Shown here in pieces: positions 1-9,424 of a stretch of 22,370 bases of DNA. The stretch's first letter is position 1. Each line of letters begins with the position of its first letter. A model generated the notes under the pieces. That model had not been told where the DNA came from. It did not search any database and saw only the letters and a list, made by a program, of their open reading frames with translations. Origin of the DNA: Hepatocystis sp. ex Piliocolobus tephrosceles (Eukaryota; Apicomplexa; Aconoidasida; Haemosporida; Plasmodiidae). The stretch is from contig CABPSV020000140.1 of assembly GCA_902459845.2 (NCBI GenBank), positions 4,306-26,675 of the forward strand, read 5' to 3'. Position numbers and translations under genes: made by a program.

Positions 1-711
1 CATTTGTTTAATTATTTTATGAATATGATCGTTATTAAAATTTACAACGTTTTCTATACTTTTTATTTTTTTTTCATACTCTTCAATGTCTTTTTTTTCT
101 TTTTCTTGTTTTATTTGAAGTTTTTTTACGTCTTCTAATTTTTTAATTTCCATACAAATCATTTCATATATTTCTTTTTTTTTTGTGTCTTTTTTTATTT
201 GTTCGAGTAACTCTTTATAAATTTTATTTTTTTTTTTAATCTTTTTTAATTTTTTTACATTCTTCTTTATACCTTTTCCTATAAACAAAAAATCCTTTTT
301 TACTGACATTAATTCTGTATGTAAAATATTAATATTGCTTTCTATTCTATTATGATAAAAATAACCATTTAAAAAAGATAAATTTTCATTTAAATATTCT
401 TTTTTTTTTTTTTGAGCATTTAATATTGCTAATTCATTATCAAAAGAATTTTTATTAGTTAAGTTTTCCCTTTTTGCATTTTTTTCATTCTTGTCATTAT
501 TGTCATTATTGTTGTTATTTTTGTTATTGTTATTGTTGTTGTTATTGTTGTTGTTATTGATTATTTCGTTTTTGTCGTGTTTTTCGTTTGCGTCTATCAC
601 ATATGGCTCATTTTTTAAAAAAAGTTTAATAGATTTGTTAATGCAATGTGCAAGGTCTACTTTAGGTTCAAAAAGGCTCTGGACACAAGTACCGTCAAAT
701 ATATCTTCCAT
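1..711 (-). CDS. Coiled-coil protein of unknown function, 5' part only
   Basis: The minus strand reads openly from an ATG at 709-711 (start MEDIFDGTCVQSLFEPK) to the window edge, 237 codons without a stop, so the 3' end lies outside the window. The start codon sits in the A-rich context usual for Plasmodium (AAATAAATGG). Residues 1-45 look globular, about 50-80 are an Asn run with a few Asp and Lys, and about 100-237 are a highly charged Lys/Glu/Ile-rich helix with regular hydrophobic spacing that should form a coiled coil. I see no enzyme motif, signal peptide or membrane span. A tethering, cytoskeletal or kinetochore role would fit the shape, but nothing in the sequence picks one. The gene is transcribed away from the plus-strand gene at 2172, sharing a 1.46-kb upstream region. 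Confidence 0.8.
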   Translation of the reverse strand, partial: MEDIFDGTCVQSLFEPKVDLAHCINKSIKLFLKNEPYVIDANEKHDKNEIINNNNNNNNNNNNKNNNNNDNNDKNEKNAKRENLTNKNSFDNELAILNAQKKKKEYLNENLSFLNGYFYHNRIESNINILHTELMSVKKDFLFIGKGIKKNVKKLKKIKKKNKIYKELLEQIKKDTKKKEIYEMICMEIKKLEDVKKLQIKQEKEKKDIEEYEKKIKSIENVVNFNNDHIHKIIKQM

Positions 712-989
712 TTATTTTTTTTCTTTTTTATGAGTTTGTTCGTTGTGTGTATGTTTATAAAAAATAACAAATTAAGGAGGTTACAAGTGTATATATATGT
801 ATGTTAACATATGTGCTTTTTAGCTCTATAATGTTATGTTCATCAATGTAATGAGTTATTAACGCATTAACTTGTTATTTTATTTCTTAGTTTGTATATT
901 ATTAGTCACTATTTAAAAAAAAAAAGAAAAATAAACTCAATTTAAGCTATATATAAAAACATATATTTAATGCGAATATGAATAACCTA

Positions 990-1024
<35 letters not shown>

Positions 1025-1234
1025 AATTCTTCGTTCTACCCTTTGTTATATGAAAGAAATTCTTACTGTTGCAAAAGTTCCTTGTTTTTTCTTTTTTATA
1101 TAAGGCGATGGGTTGAAAAAAATAATGAACGTAATAAAAAAAAAAAAAAAAAAATTTTTATTAACTTAAAAATTTACGAAGCATAAAGAATAATAAAAAA
1201 ATGTAGAATTATGTAAATATAAATATACATAGTA

Positions 1235-1244
1235 TGCACGTGCA
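1235..1244. promoter_or_regulatory. Candidate ApiAP2 site, TGCACGTGCA palindrome
   Basis: TGCACGTGCA is a perfect 10-bp palindrome and therefore contains GTGCA on both strands. GTGCA is the reported core of some Plasmodium ApiAP2 factors, including AP2-I. Its palindromic form midway between two divergent genes would suit control of both. Binding is inferred from the motif alone. Confidence 0.35.
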
Positions 1245-1348
1245 AACGAATTTACAGTTATTATAAGCTTTTTGAAAAGAGAAAAGGAAATGAGCGTAAT
1301 TATTCTTTCTGTTTTTGTATCTCGTAGTTCATGTTCACAGTTTTTAAA

Positions 1349-1379
<31 letters not shown>

Positions 1380-1840
1380 TAAAAATAAAAAAATAAAAAT
1401 TAAATCATTCGTAAAGCAATGTTTCTTCTATCATTTTTAACCATACAAATTTGTCCCTATATATGCTTATGTGTTATGTTATTTTTTTGTCAAACTAAAA
1501 TACTTAATTTATCTACTTAATGAATAAAAAGAGGGTAAATAAATGGATAAATAAATAAAAAAAATAAAATAAATGAACTATTGAACAAGTGCACAATGAA
1601 AATTTATATATTGAGTAAAATGAGTAAATTATTTGTTGAGCATGCAAATATAGAAACCGAATAACAGTACGCTGTAGTAGTATTTTTTTTTTTTATTATG
1701 TTGTTACATATTTTATATTTGTAAGGTTAATATATGCAAGTGTGCGAATATTTTGCAGGATGAAAAAAAAAAAAAAATAAAATAAAATAAATAAATAAAA
1801 TAAAAAAAAAAAATAATAAATAGAAAAATAAATAAAAAAC

Positions 1841-2030
1841 AAATTGGTATAAATTGTTATAAATTGTTATAAATTGTTATAAATTGTTATAAATTGTTAT
1901 AAATTGTTATAAATTGTTATAAATTGTTATAAATTGTTATAAATTGTTATAAATTGATATAAATTGATATAAATTGATATAAATTGATATAAATTGATAT
2001 AAATTGGTATAAGTTGGTATAAATTGGTAT
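1841..2030. repeat. 10-bp minisatellite, 19 copies, in ordered variant blocks
   Basis: The unit is AAATTGNTAT. Position 7 changes in blocks: G once (1841-1850), T ten times (1851-1950), A five times (1951-2000), then G three times (2001-2030, one copy also AAG instead of AAA). The array ends about 140 bp before the ATG at 2172. Because the unit is close to one helical turn, the AAATT tracts are phased and the DNA is probably curved. Confidence 0.95.
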
Positions 2031-2171
2031 AAATTTGTAAGCTAAAAAAGGAGATAGAAAAGATAATAGTAATTATAAATAACAAAAACTTATTAGTAAT
2101 AGTGCGAGAAGTGGGAAAAAAAAAAAAAAAAACAAAAAGAATAAAATAGAAAAGTGTGTTTTGATTTTGTT

Positions 2172-5100
2172 ATGCGATTTTATTTTTTTATTGAGGTATA
2201 TATTATATACATTGTGCTGATCAGTTGTCTTTTAATTAAAAACAAAAACGGACATGTAAATAATCAGGGAAATTTTTTTATAAATTTGTATCTAAACAAA
2301 TATAATAAATATAGTAAATATAATAAATATAATAAATATAATAAATATAGTAAATATAGTAAAAGTAGTAAATATAATAAATGTAGTAAATATAATAAAT
2401 ATTTTATAAATAATTACAACTATAAACATTATGTGAATAATTACAACTATAAACATTATGTGAATAAATACAATTATAAACATTATGCGAATAAATACAA
2501 TAAAAATATTATTAGTAGTAAAATTGTTGTAACAGCTCAACCCAGTGAGCAATATGAATCTTTTCCTCATGGTACAGCTTTAACAAGTTCATTGGAATCG
2601 CCTATTGTTGGTTTAAAAATAGGTGAAAAGTTGATAAAAGAAAAAAATGCACATAATTATAACAATGTAGTTTTTTTTAATATACCAAGTGATTGTAGTA
2701 ATGAAAATGGAAGTATAATGTTATTATACAAATTAAATAAAGAATTATTTATATGTCGAAATAAAAATAAAATTAATACATTACTTTGTTTGTACTATAT
2801 ACCAACAATAACATCTATAACAAGTATATATAATATATTACATACCTTTAGTTTATTTGATTCACATATAAAAGAAAATATTATTTATCATATGTGTTTA
2901 AAATGGTTATATACATATACTAATAAAAATGAAAAAATATTTAAAATACTTGATTTGAACAGGTACAAATTTAGTATACAACATATAAAAGTATTAAAGA
3001 AATATGTTAAGCAAAAAAGACAAAATAATGGATTATTATATGGGTCATATTTACATGGAGAAAATGAAGTACAAACATGTACGTTCAGAACAAATATGTT
3101 TAAAAAAACAGATATATCATTAAACAGTCATAATTATAAGAAATTTTACACTAGTTATAATAAATGTTCGAGCAAACAAATAAACACAAAACAAACAGTT
3201 AATGAAAACAAAATAATTGATATTTATTTAAAATTTAAAAAGAAATTAAACATTCTTCTGTTCAGCATTAAAGACAATAATAAATGTTACAATGTATATA
3301 AAAAAGTAAAAAGAAATATTTTATATTATGACATCTTTGACAGATTTATTTTATTAAACTATTTTTATAAATATGAAAAATATAGACTACTGTTATTATT
3401 TTTTAAACATCACATCTATCCTGATCTAAATAAAAACGGTAATAACTTATTTATAATAAATTTTATTAATAAATTAAATACAAACAATGTACTACTAAAT
3501 AAATACATAACAAAAACAAACATGATTATATATGATATCTTACGTAACAACACAGTAGTAAATAAAAAAAAAGATATGTACAAACTAAATATACTGTCAC
3601 ATATAAATACTTATAATTTTATTGATAATTATATAAAAGATAATATTTATTTTTTTAAGGATAAAAATAAAAATAAAAAAAAACTATCATATAACAATAA
3701 TTCGAATATAAATTATTTATTCTATGTAAATATGTTAAATTCCTTTTTGCATGAAAAAAATTACTATTATGTTCATATTTTTTTGAAACAGTTTTTTTGT
3801 TATTACTCACAACAAGAAGATATAAAAAATATTTTATATGATATAAAATGGTTTTATTTTTTAATTACATTATCATATGAAATGAAAATATATTATACTA
3901 AAAAAAAAAATGACATAAATACAAACAATTTTGATTATAAATTAAAAAGTTATAATAATGATTATTATACAAATACTGTTCAAATATATAATGAGGACAT
4001 ATTCAGTAATACACAACAAACAGATATTCACAATATACAGGATATTAAAGCCAGTTTAAATAAAAAGGTAATAACATTTCTACAAAATCAAAAAAAAAAA
4101 AAAAATCAAAAAAAAAAAAAAAATCAAAAAACAAAAAAAAATCAAAATCAAAAAAAAAAAATTTTACTACTAAATAGACAAAAAAGGGATAGCACAATAA
4201 AAACTTATTCATATTTGCTTATATTACAATACGTATTTTTATTACGCTTAAATTTGAAGAAAACTAATTTTGTAAATAAACATGTTTCTAACTATTTTGA
4301 AAATGAAATAGCACAAAAGGTGTGTCTTTATGGTAACGAAGCTACATCAGTCCATATTAGTGAACCTCAAAAAAAAAAAAAAAAAAAATCAAACATAAAG
4401 GTAGAACATAATGACATTATTTATTCTTGTAAAGAAAAGAACAGTGATGACTTTTTTAATTATAACACAATGGATAAAGATGCATATTTTAGTAGTGACA
4501 TACATAAGTTAATGGCAAAAAAACAACTAAAAAGAAAAAAAGAGCTTTATTATATTATTAAAAAATATAAAGAAATATTAAAAACCAATTCTGTTAAAAA
4601 TAAAACTAATGAAATATTAATATATAATCATATGTTTAATGAGTTGTTCAATTTTATAACTAATTATATTCAGGACCTAGAAGAAAGAATGTTACAAAAA
4701 AAGTTTGAACATACAACTATGATAGAATTAGGAAGTGTTATAAAATATATAATAAATATATGTAACATAAATATATGTTTTTTATTTTTACTGTTGGAAT
4801 GTTTATACAAATGTAATTATAATAAAAAAGCGTCATTATATATTTTATATGTACAAAAGGAAATGAAAAAAAAAAAAAAAATTTTTAAATGCATAAAACC
4901 AGAAATACGTAAATTGATAGATAATCATTTTCGATCTGGACAAACAGAGTTCCTTAAAAAAGAAACAACTCCTTTAGTTAAAAAAAACGTTACATTATTT
5001 TTTGAAAATTTTAAATTACAATATAAAACTATTTATAATATATACGAAACTATACTTAGTTGTAGTAACAAACAGAAAATAACTCATTTGGTTCAAAAAC

Positions 5101-6824
5101 TTATTTATTATGATAAACAAAATATAAACATGTCATCAGTACAAATATTTAAAAAACCAATCCTTGTTCTTAATTTGAAACAAATATTTTTTATTTTTTA
5201 TTATTTAAATAGTTATAATATGCACACTGATATTATTAATTTATTTACGCATATAATGGATTATAAATATATGAGGGATTTATTTTATCATTATATATCA
5301 AAACATGGACAAAAGGAGCCAGTAAAACAAGCCTACACTAGTGACGTACTTGCTCCCAAACCAAGTGCACTATTATCACCATTAAAAAAAAATAATAACA
5401 ACGAAACACGAACATTATGTAAAAATATCTTTTTTATTTATTATAATGCTAAACTGTGTTTTGATAACTTTTTTTATTTTTCAGAAGAGGCAAAGTACAT
5501 GAAAAAATTTAGGAAATATTTTTTTTTCTATTATAAACCTTTATACATATATAAATATTTAATTAATAAGTATAAAAAAAAAAATATATATTATTATACC
5601 ACAACTAATAATGAACGTAGTAACGAACACAGCAACGGAAGTAGCAGCGGAAGTAGCAACGGAAGTAGCAGCGGAAGTAGCAACGGAAGTAGCAGCGGAA
5701 GTAGCAACGGAAGTAGCAGCGGACGTAGCAACAAAAATAGAAGCGGAAGTAGCAACAAAAATAGCAACGGAAGTAGCAACAAAAATAGCAGCGGAAGTAG
5801 TAACGAAAGTAGCAACAAATGCAATAGTAAAAATAAAAACCAACTGTCACTAATTGAGCAAGAGCTACAAAACTTATATAACAATAAACATATTAGCAAA
5901 CAAAATATAGACAAATTAAAAAATAGTAAAATTTTTAATGCTTTTTTTCTTCAACTAATACATAATTATATTAGCAAAAAAGAGTATACGTTGATTTTTA
6001 ACGGATTAATGAAATATTTACAAAAAAATAAAAATATATTATATTACAGTAGTACCAATAATTATAGTATAATAATGCCTCATTCTAATTGTAGTAACAA
6101 AATAATGAATAACAGAAACAGAAAAAAAAATGCACAAGAACAATATTATTATATATATCTATATTTTTATTTAACTTTTAAATGTTATTTAAATACGCAC
6201 AAAATGTCCAAAATTAATTTTTTAATATTGTTAAAAACATTTTTACTAATGAATGATATAAATAGTTTTAAAGCTATTGTTAAATTATATCCAAAATTAG
6301 TATATAATAATTATATTTTAGTCAATTCCATATTAAATGATCACCTTTTATTATTATCTAGCAAAAACAGTAGTATTAAAAATTTACTAAATAATGTAAG
6401 TGTGCCGACTGACATATATATTATGCATAAAAAAAAACTTATTATTTTTAATTTAAATTATAATCAACTCATCAAAATATTTTATAATGTTTTTATACCT
6501 CCTTATAATAATAGTACCGATGAAACGAATAAAATAATTTTTTTTATTGATTATAAAAACATAATAATTAATTTAATCAATTTATCATACTTTTTTAATT
6601 TTCCCTTTTTAAATAATGAAAAATTTATAAATTTTTTGAATAAACAAAACATTACATTGAATGAACAAAAGCTTTGGAATATTTCTGAATTTATCATATT
6701 TTATGGAAATTGTGTTGAAAAAAAAAAAAAAATTATCCAATTTTTTACTGAACATAATCGCAAATTCCTTATTAGGAAAAATAATAATATAAAGGACGCT
6801 TTGATTGTTTCTTTCAAAAAGTAA
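2172..6824 (+). CDS. Conserved-type Plasmodium protein of unknown function, probably apicoplast-targeted
   Basis: An uninterrupted 1550-codon frame ends at TAA 6822-6824. The frame opens upstream, but the first ATG is at 2172 and a stop lies in frame at 2142-2144, so I start at 2172. The bases before this ATG (TTTGTT) are a weak context, and a spliced upstream exon cannot be excluded. Residues 1-22 are a hydrophobic signal-like segment. Residues 9-125 contain no Asp or Glu and are rich in Asn, Lys and Tyr, the classic signal plus transit peptide of apicoplast proteins. The rest alternates hydrophobic and Lys/Asn-rich stretches that look like helical hairpins, for example [16 protein letters not shown], faintly resembling PPR/TPR-type repeats. 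No catalytic motif is visible. Low-complexity inserts are described separately; Lys tracts (4091-4160, 4369-4388) rest on long A runs. Confidence 0.85.
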   Translation: MRFYFFIEVYIIYIVLISCLLIKNKNGHVNNQGNFFINLYLNKYNKYSKYNKYNKYNKYSKYSKSSKYNKCSKYNKYFINNYNYKHYVNNYNYKHYVNKYNYKHYANKYNKNIISSKIVVTAQPSEQYESFPHGTALTSSLESPIVGLKIGEKLIKEKNAHNYNNVVFFNIPSDCSNENGSIMLLYKLNKELFICRNKNKINTLLCLYYIPTITSITSIYNILHTFSLFDSHIKENIIYHMCLKWLYTYTNKNEKIFKILDLNRYKFSIQHIKVLKKYVKQKRQNNGLLYGSYLHGENEVQTCTFRTNMFKKTDISLNSHNYKKFYTSYNKCSSKQINTKQTVNENKIIDIYLKFKKKLNILLFSIKDNNKCYNVYKKVKRNILYYDIFDRFILLNYFYKYEKYRLLLLFFKHHIYPDLNKNGNNLFIINFINKLNTNNVLLNKYITKTNMIIYDILRNNTVVNKKKDMYKLNILSHINTYNFIDNYIKDNIYFFKDKNKNKKKLSYNNNSNINYLFYVNMLNSFLHEKNYYYVHIFLKQFFCYYSQQEDIKNILYDIKWFYFLITLSYEMKIYYTKKKNDINTNNFDYKLKSYNNDYYTNTVQIYNEDIFSNTQQTDIHNIQDIKASLNKKVITFLQNQKKKKNQKKKKNQKTKKNQNQKKKILLLNRQKRDSTIKTYSYLLILQYVFLLRLNLKKTNFVNKHVSNYFENEIAQKVCLYGNEATSVHISEPQKKKKKKSNIKVEHNDIIYSCKEKNSDDFFNYNTMDKDAYFSSDIHKLMAKKQLKRKKELYYIIKKYKEILKTNSVKNKTNEILIYNHMFNELFNFITNYIQDLEERMLQKKFEHTTMIELGSVIKYIINICNINICFLFLLLECLYKCNYNKKASLYILYVQKEMKKKKKIFKCIKPEIRKLIDNHFRSGQTEFLKKETTPLVKKNVTLFFENFKLQYKTIYNIYETILSCSNKQKITHLVQKLIYYDKQNINMSSVQIFKKPILVLNLKQIFFIFYYLNSYNMHTDIINLFTHIMDYKYMRDLFYHYISKHGQKEPVKQAYTSDVLAPKPSALLSPLKKNNNNETRTLCKNIFFIYYNAKLCFDNFFYFSEEAKYMKKFRKYFFFYYKPLYIYKYLINKYKKKNIYYYTTTNNERSNEHSNGSSSGSSNGSSSGSSNGSSSGSSNGSSSGRSNKNRSGSSNKNSNGSSNKNSSGSSNESSNKCNSKNKNQLSLIEQELQNLYNNKHISKQNIDKLKNSKIFNAFFLQLIHNYISKKEYTLIFNGLMKYLQKNKNILYYSSTNNYSIIMPHSNCSNKIMNNRNRKKNAQEQYYYIYLYFYLTFKCYLNTHKMSKINFLILLKTFLLMNDINSFKAIVKLYPKLVYNNYILVNSILNDHLLLLSSKNSSIKNLLNNVSVPTDIYIMHKKKLIIFNLNYNQLIKIFYNVFIPPYNNSTDETNKIIFFIDYKNIIINLINLSYFFNFPFLNNEKFINFLNKQNITLNEQKLWNISEFIIFYGNCVEKKKKIIQFFTEHNRKFLIRKNNNIKDALIVSFKK
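2295..2402 (+). repeat. NKY/SKY tripeptide repeat in the leader
   Basis: A 9-bp unit (AATAAATAT and variants) encodes about twelve copies of NKY or SKY just after the hydrophobic segment of the 2172-6824 protein. It supplies most of the positive charge of the presumed transit peptide. Confidence 0.85.
2409..2501 (+). repeat. 27-bp repeat, three copies plus a partial
   Basis: Units at 2409-2435, 2436-2462 and 2463-2489 encode [18 protein letters not shown] and NKYNYKHYA, followed by a partial NKYN. The repeat continues the acidic-free leader of the 2172-6824 protein. Confidence 0.85.
5619..5819 (+). repeat. GC-rich Ser/Gly/Asn repeat inside the 2172-6824 gene
   Basis: Short units of AGC, AGT, GGA and AAC codons encode SSGSSNG-type repeats, later mixed with AAA codons (SNKNSNG). 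The block is visibly much richer in G and C than the surrounding gene. Its simple period leaves other frames open on both strands, but those readings are low-complexity shadows. Confidence 0.9.
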
Positions 6825-7105
6825 TGCTAACGTGTTTCAGTGGCCAAACAAATGCATGTGTGTATACATTGCTTTGCATCAAGGACATTTTATTTTTATT
6901 CATGGATAGTACATACATATGTGTACACGAAGAAAGAGAGAGAGCGAATTAATACGGTAAGCCATGTTTTTTTTTTTTTTTTGCACAATTGTCTAAATTT
7001 AACTTCTAAGTTTTTGAGCAAACGTTGTATGACTATTGTTTTTCTACACAATTACCTCGCTATATATGGCTATGTCTTATTGTGTTTTTTTTTTTTTGTT
7101 TTTTC

Positions 7106-7147
<42 letters not shown>

Positions 7148-7385
7148 TTATTAATTATTTAAAAAAAAAAAAAAAAAAAAAAGATAACTATTTTGATGTT
7201 GTTTTTTTACAAGTTAACTACTTTTTAAAATTATACTTTTATTTTTGTCTATTTTTTTAAAACTATTAAAAATGTACTTTTTATAAATATAAAAAAGATA
7301 GTTTGTTTTTTTTTACATATGAATCTTAATAAAATATATAAGTAGTGAATGCACTATTTATTTTTTAGCATGTAAGCATGTGTGA

Positions 7386-7419
<34 letters not shown>

Positions 7420-7492
7420 GTGGTATGTTATCGTTAACGCATGTAACTGTGTATACGAAACATTTTCAATGTTTATTTGTTGTTGTTTTTTA

Positions 7493-7886
7493 GCATGCTA
7501 CTATAATGTACAATTTTAGATATATATGCATGTGCACAGTTAAACACTTAAAAAAAAAAAAATTATTTTGGTTTTTTTATTAACATGCATGTATAAAGCC
7601 ATAAAAAAAAAAAAAAAATGATTATATATTTATGAAGTATCTACAAAAACTTGACAAATGAAACGCGTTTAGTTTTATAAACTGTGGCTGTTTATATAGC
7701 TAAATAAAGGTCTTTTAAAAGATATAAAATTAATTATATGTACATATATGTATATGTGTATATTTATATATGTGAAAATTTTACTTTAGCTGATTAATAC
7801 CGGTCATATATTATAAAAACTCCTTGGCTTTTTTTTTTTTTTTTTTTTTTTTTTTTGTGGGTCATGTCACCATGTGTGCTTGCATG
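7493..7886. promoter_or_regulatory. Cluster of candidate TGCATG ApiAP2 sites
   Basis: TGCATG occurs at 7527-7532, 7586-7591 (within the palindrome CATGCATG) and 7881-7886, with GCATGC at 7493-7498; another copy is at 6853-6858. TGCATGCA is the reported motif of AP2-Sp, a sporozoite activator, and also of AP2-EXP. The downstream gene is a TRAP-family gene, so the match is suggestive. The sites are 1.5-1.9 kb from its ATG, and a few isolated copies also occur elsewhere in the window. Confidence 0.35.
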
Positions 7887-8639
7887 GCTTAACATAAACT
7901 CCTATGATTTTAAAATAAAATAATTAAAAAATAAAAAACATAAAATAAAATATAAAATATAAACAATAAAATCGTTCTCAAAAATTTACAAACAACAAAC
8001 TTTTTTTAATATAATTTCGTCTTTTTAAAACTGTCTTTTTAAAATTTTTAATTTTTTTTTCTTTTTATCTTTTTAAAAACACTGCCTTTTTAAATTTTTT
8101 TTTTTCAATTTTGTCTTTTTCAAATTTTATAACTTTTTAATTTTTTCAATTTTATAACTTTTTAATTTTTTTAATTTTTTCATAACTTAATCCATTTGTT
8201 ATAATACTTCCCCCCTGGCGGTATTAAATTTTTTATTTAAATTTTTACCTATTATATATATATATATATATATATAACTTTTTAATTTTTTAATTTTTTT
8301 TTTCAACATACTCACCACGTTACCCTCCAAAAAAACATTAACATTAACATTTTGATAATTGTTTTTGTTTTTTAAATTTTTAATTTTTATAATTTTTTTA
8401 TATTTGTTTTTTTTTATGCGATTATAAATGTTACACATTTTATGTGTACGTATTATATATAATTGGCTAAATTTTTTTTACACATTTTATACACAACGGA
8501 CAACATGTAGACTTGTTCTGTTATACATTTTCTGCTGTATATACAATATATTATTCACATATAAAAAATATATAAGTATACATGTGTATACTTATTTACT
8601 TACTTTTGTTTTTATTTTATTAAATGTGAGTTTATAAGA

Positions 8640-8760
8640 GGCACATTATTCGAATACGACATTGATTCCTCAGCTCTTTTGTTGCTGTCCCCTATGCAAC
8701 AAAATTTTGTATTCAATACCCATTTATATAATTCTGAATAAAATGCTACATAATACTTTT
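8640..8760. ncRNA. Candidate structured RNA, strand unknown
   Basis: This patch has more G and C than its surroundings and can fold. A perfect 9-bp stem (TTTTGTTGC 8677-8685 with GCAACAAAA 8696-8704) closes a 10-base loop, TGTCCCCTAT. An outer 6-bp stem pairs GAATAC 8652-8657 with GTATTC 8709-8714. Past screens in AT-rich Plasmodium found RNA genes as such islands. An ACA at 8758-8760 could hint at an H/ACA snoRNA, but I do not see the second hairpin or a clear H box, and no tRNA or snRNA signature. Low confidence. Confidence 0.25.
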
Positions 8761-9371
8761 TTATGAAAATTTTTGTAACGTCAAATAGAGAATAGTTATT
8801 TAATTTATTTTTGAATAAAAATGACTATTTGAATTTTTTGTTTTTTTTTTTTTTTTTTTTTTTTTTGTATTTATATACATTTTTTTTTTAGTTTTTATAC
8901 CACTTGTGGTTTAAACACACATTCACATGTATGTTCATATAGGTATGATCATCTATATGGATATATAATTTTTTTTTTAATTTAAATTTTTGTAAAATAT
9001 ACCGATTAGTACATATATGTTTATATATACATAGGTATATATTGGAATGTACATACGTTTTTTTTTTTTTTTTTGCTATAAAAAGACAAATAACAAAAAT
9101 ACTGCACAAATCAAGTTTATAATAAGTTTTTTTTTTTTTAATTTTAACCTTTTTTAATTTTAACCTTTTTTAATTTTAACCTTTTTTAACTTTTTTTTTT
9201 TTTAACTTGTTTTATACTTGTTCGCTATTCTTCTGTTCATCTCCTTTTTTATCAATTTATTTTGTTCGTTTTTTTATTTTTTATTTTTACACATGTTTTA
9301 CTGATTAGTAGAAATAAAAAAAAAATAAATAATCAAACAGATAAATAGCACAAAAAGCTATAGAACGAAAT

Positions 9372-9372
<1 letters not shown>

Positions 9373-9403
<31 letters not shown>

Positions 9404-9423
9404 GAACGAACGAACGAACGAAC
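9373..9423. repeat. AACT/AACG tetranucleotide array abutting the TLP start codon
   Basis: Seven AACT units (9373-9400) are followed by five AACG units (9401-9420) and AAC, directly before the A of the ATG context. The array forms the last 51 bases of the leader of the TRAP-like gene. Confidence 0.95.
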
Positions 9424-9424
9424 A

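Larger units (their letters stand above)
712..2171. other. Divergent intergenic region
   Basis: This 1.46-kb region separates the two outward-facing genes and should hold both promoters. It is very AT-rich and contains A runs at 991-1020 (30 bases) and 1352-1379 (28 bases), which would disfavour nucleosomes. It also has a 10-bp palindrome at 1235-1244, a GTGCAC at 1589-1594, a CATGCA at 1641-1646 and the 10-bp tandem array at 1841-2030. I see no credible coding sequence or RNA gene. Confidence 0.7.
6825..9424. other. Intergenic region between 2172-6824 gene and TLP gene
   Basis: These 2.6 kb should hold the 3' UTR of the upstream gene and the promoter and leader of the TRAP-like gene. They contain T37 (7108-7144) facing A22 (7161-7182), T28 (7829-7856), T26 (8841-8866), TA microsatellites near 7386-7411 and 8253-8275, degenerate T-rich CTTTTTAAATTTT repeats (about 8021-8190) and a 16-bp TTTTTTAATTTTAACC array (about 9129-9192). 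Small open frames here are poly-Phe or Lys/Ile/Tyr-rich and not convincing as genes. Confidence 0.7.

Noticed and set aside
491..733. Leu-rich plus-strand ORF
   Set aside because: It is the opposite strand of the Asn run in the real minus-strand gene at 1-711.
771..780. Shine-Dalgarno-like TAAGGAGG
   Set aside because: This is eukaryotic nuclear DNA and no start codon follows at a suitable distance; chance match.
5559..5914. Four extra ORFs on both strands over the Ser/Gly/Asn repeat
   Set aside because: A repeat with a period divisible by 3 keeps all frames open; their Val/Ala/Thr, Leu/Pro and Cys/Tyr/Arg readings have no other support.
6840..7260. Two plus-strand ORFs after the 2172-6824 gene
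   Set aside because: They end in poly-Phe or poly-Lys from T and A runs and lie in a likely 3' UTR.
8428..8637. 69-codon hydrophobic ORF
   Set aside because: Composition is that of random AT-rich DNA, with no clear domain or codon bias; I could not support it as a gene.
8645..8660. tRNA T-loop match TTCGAATA
   Set aside because: The flanking bases cannot form a T stem, and no acceptor or anticodon arm is present.
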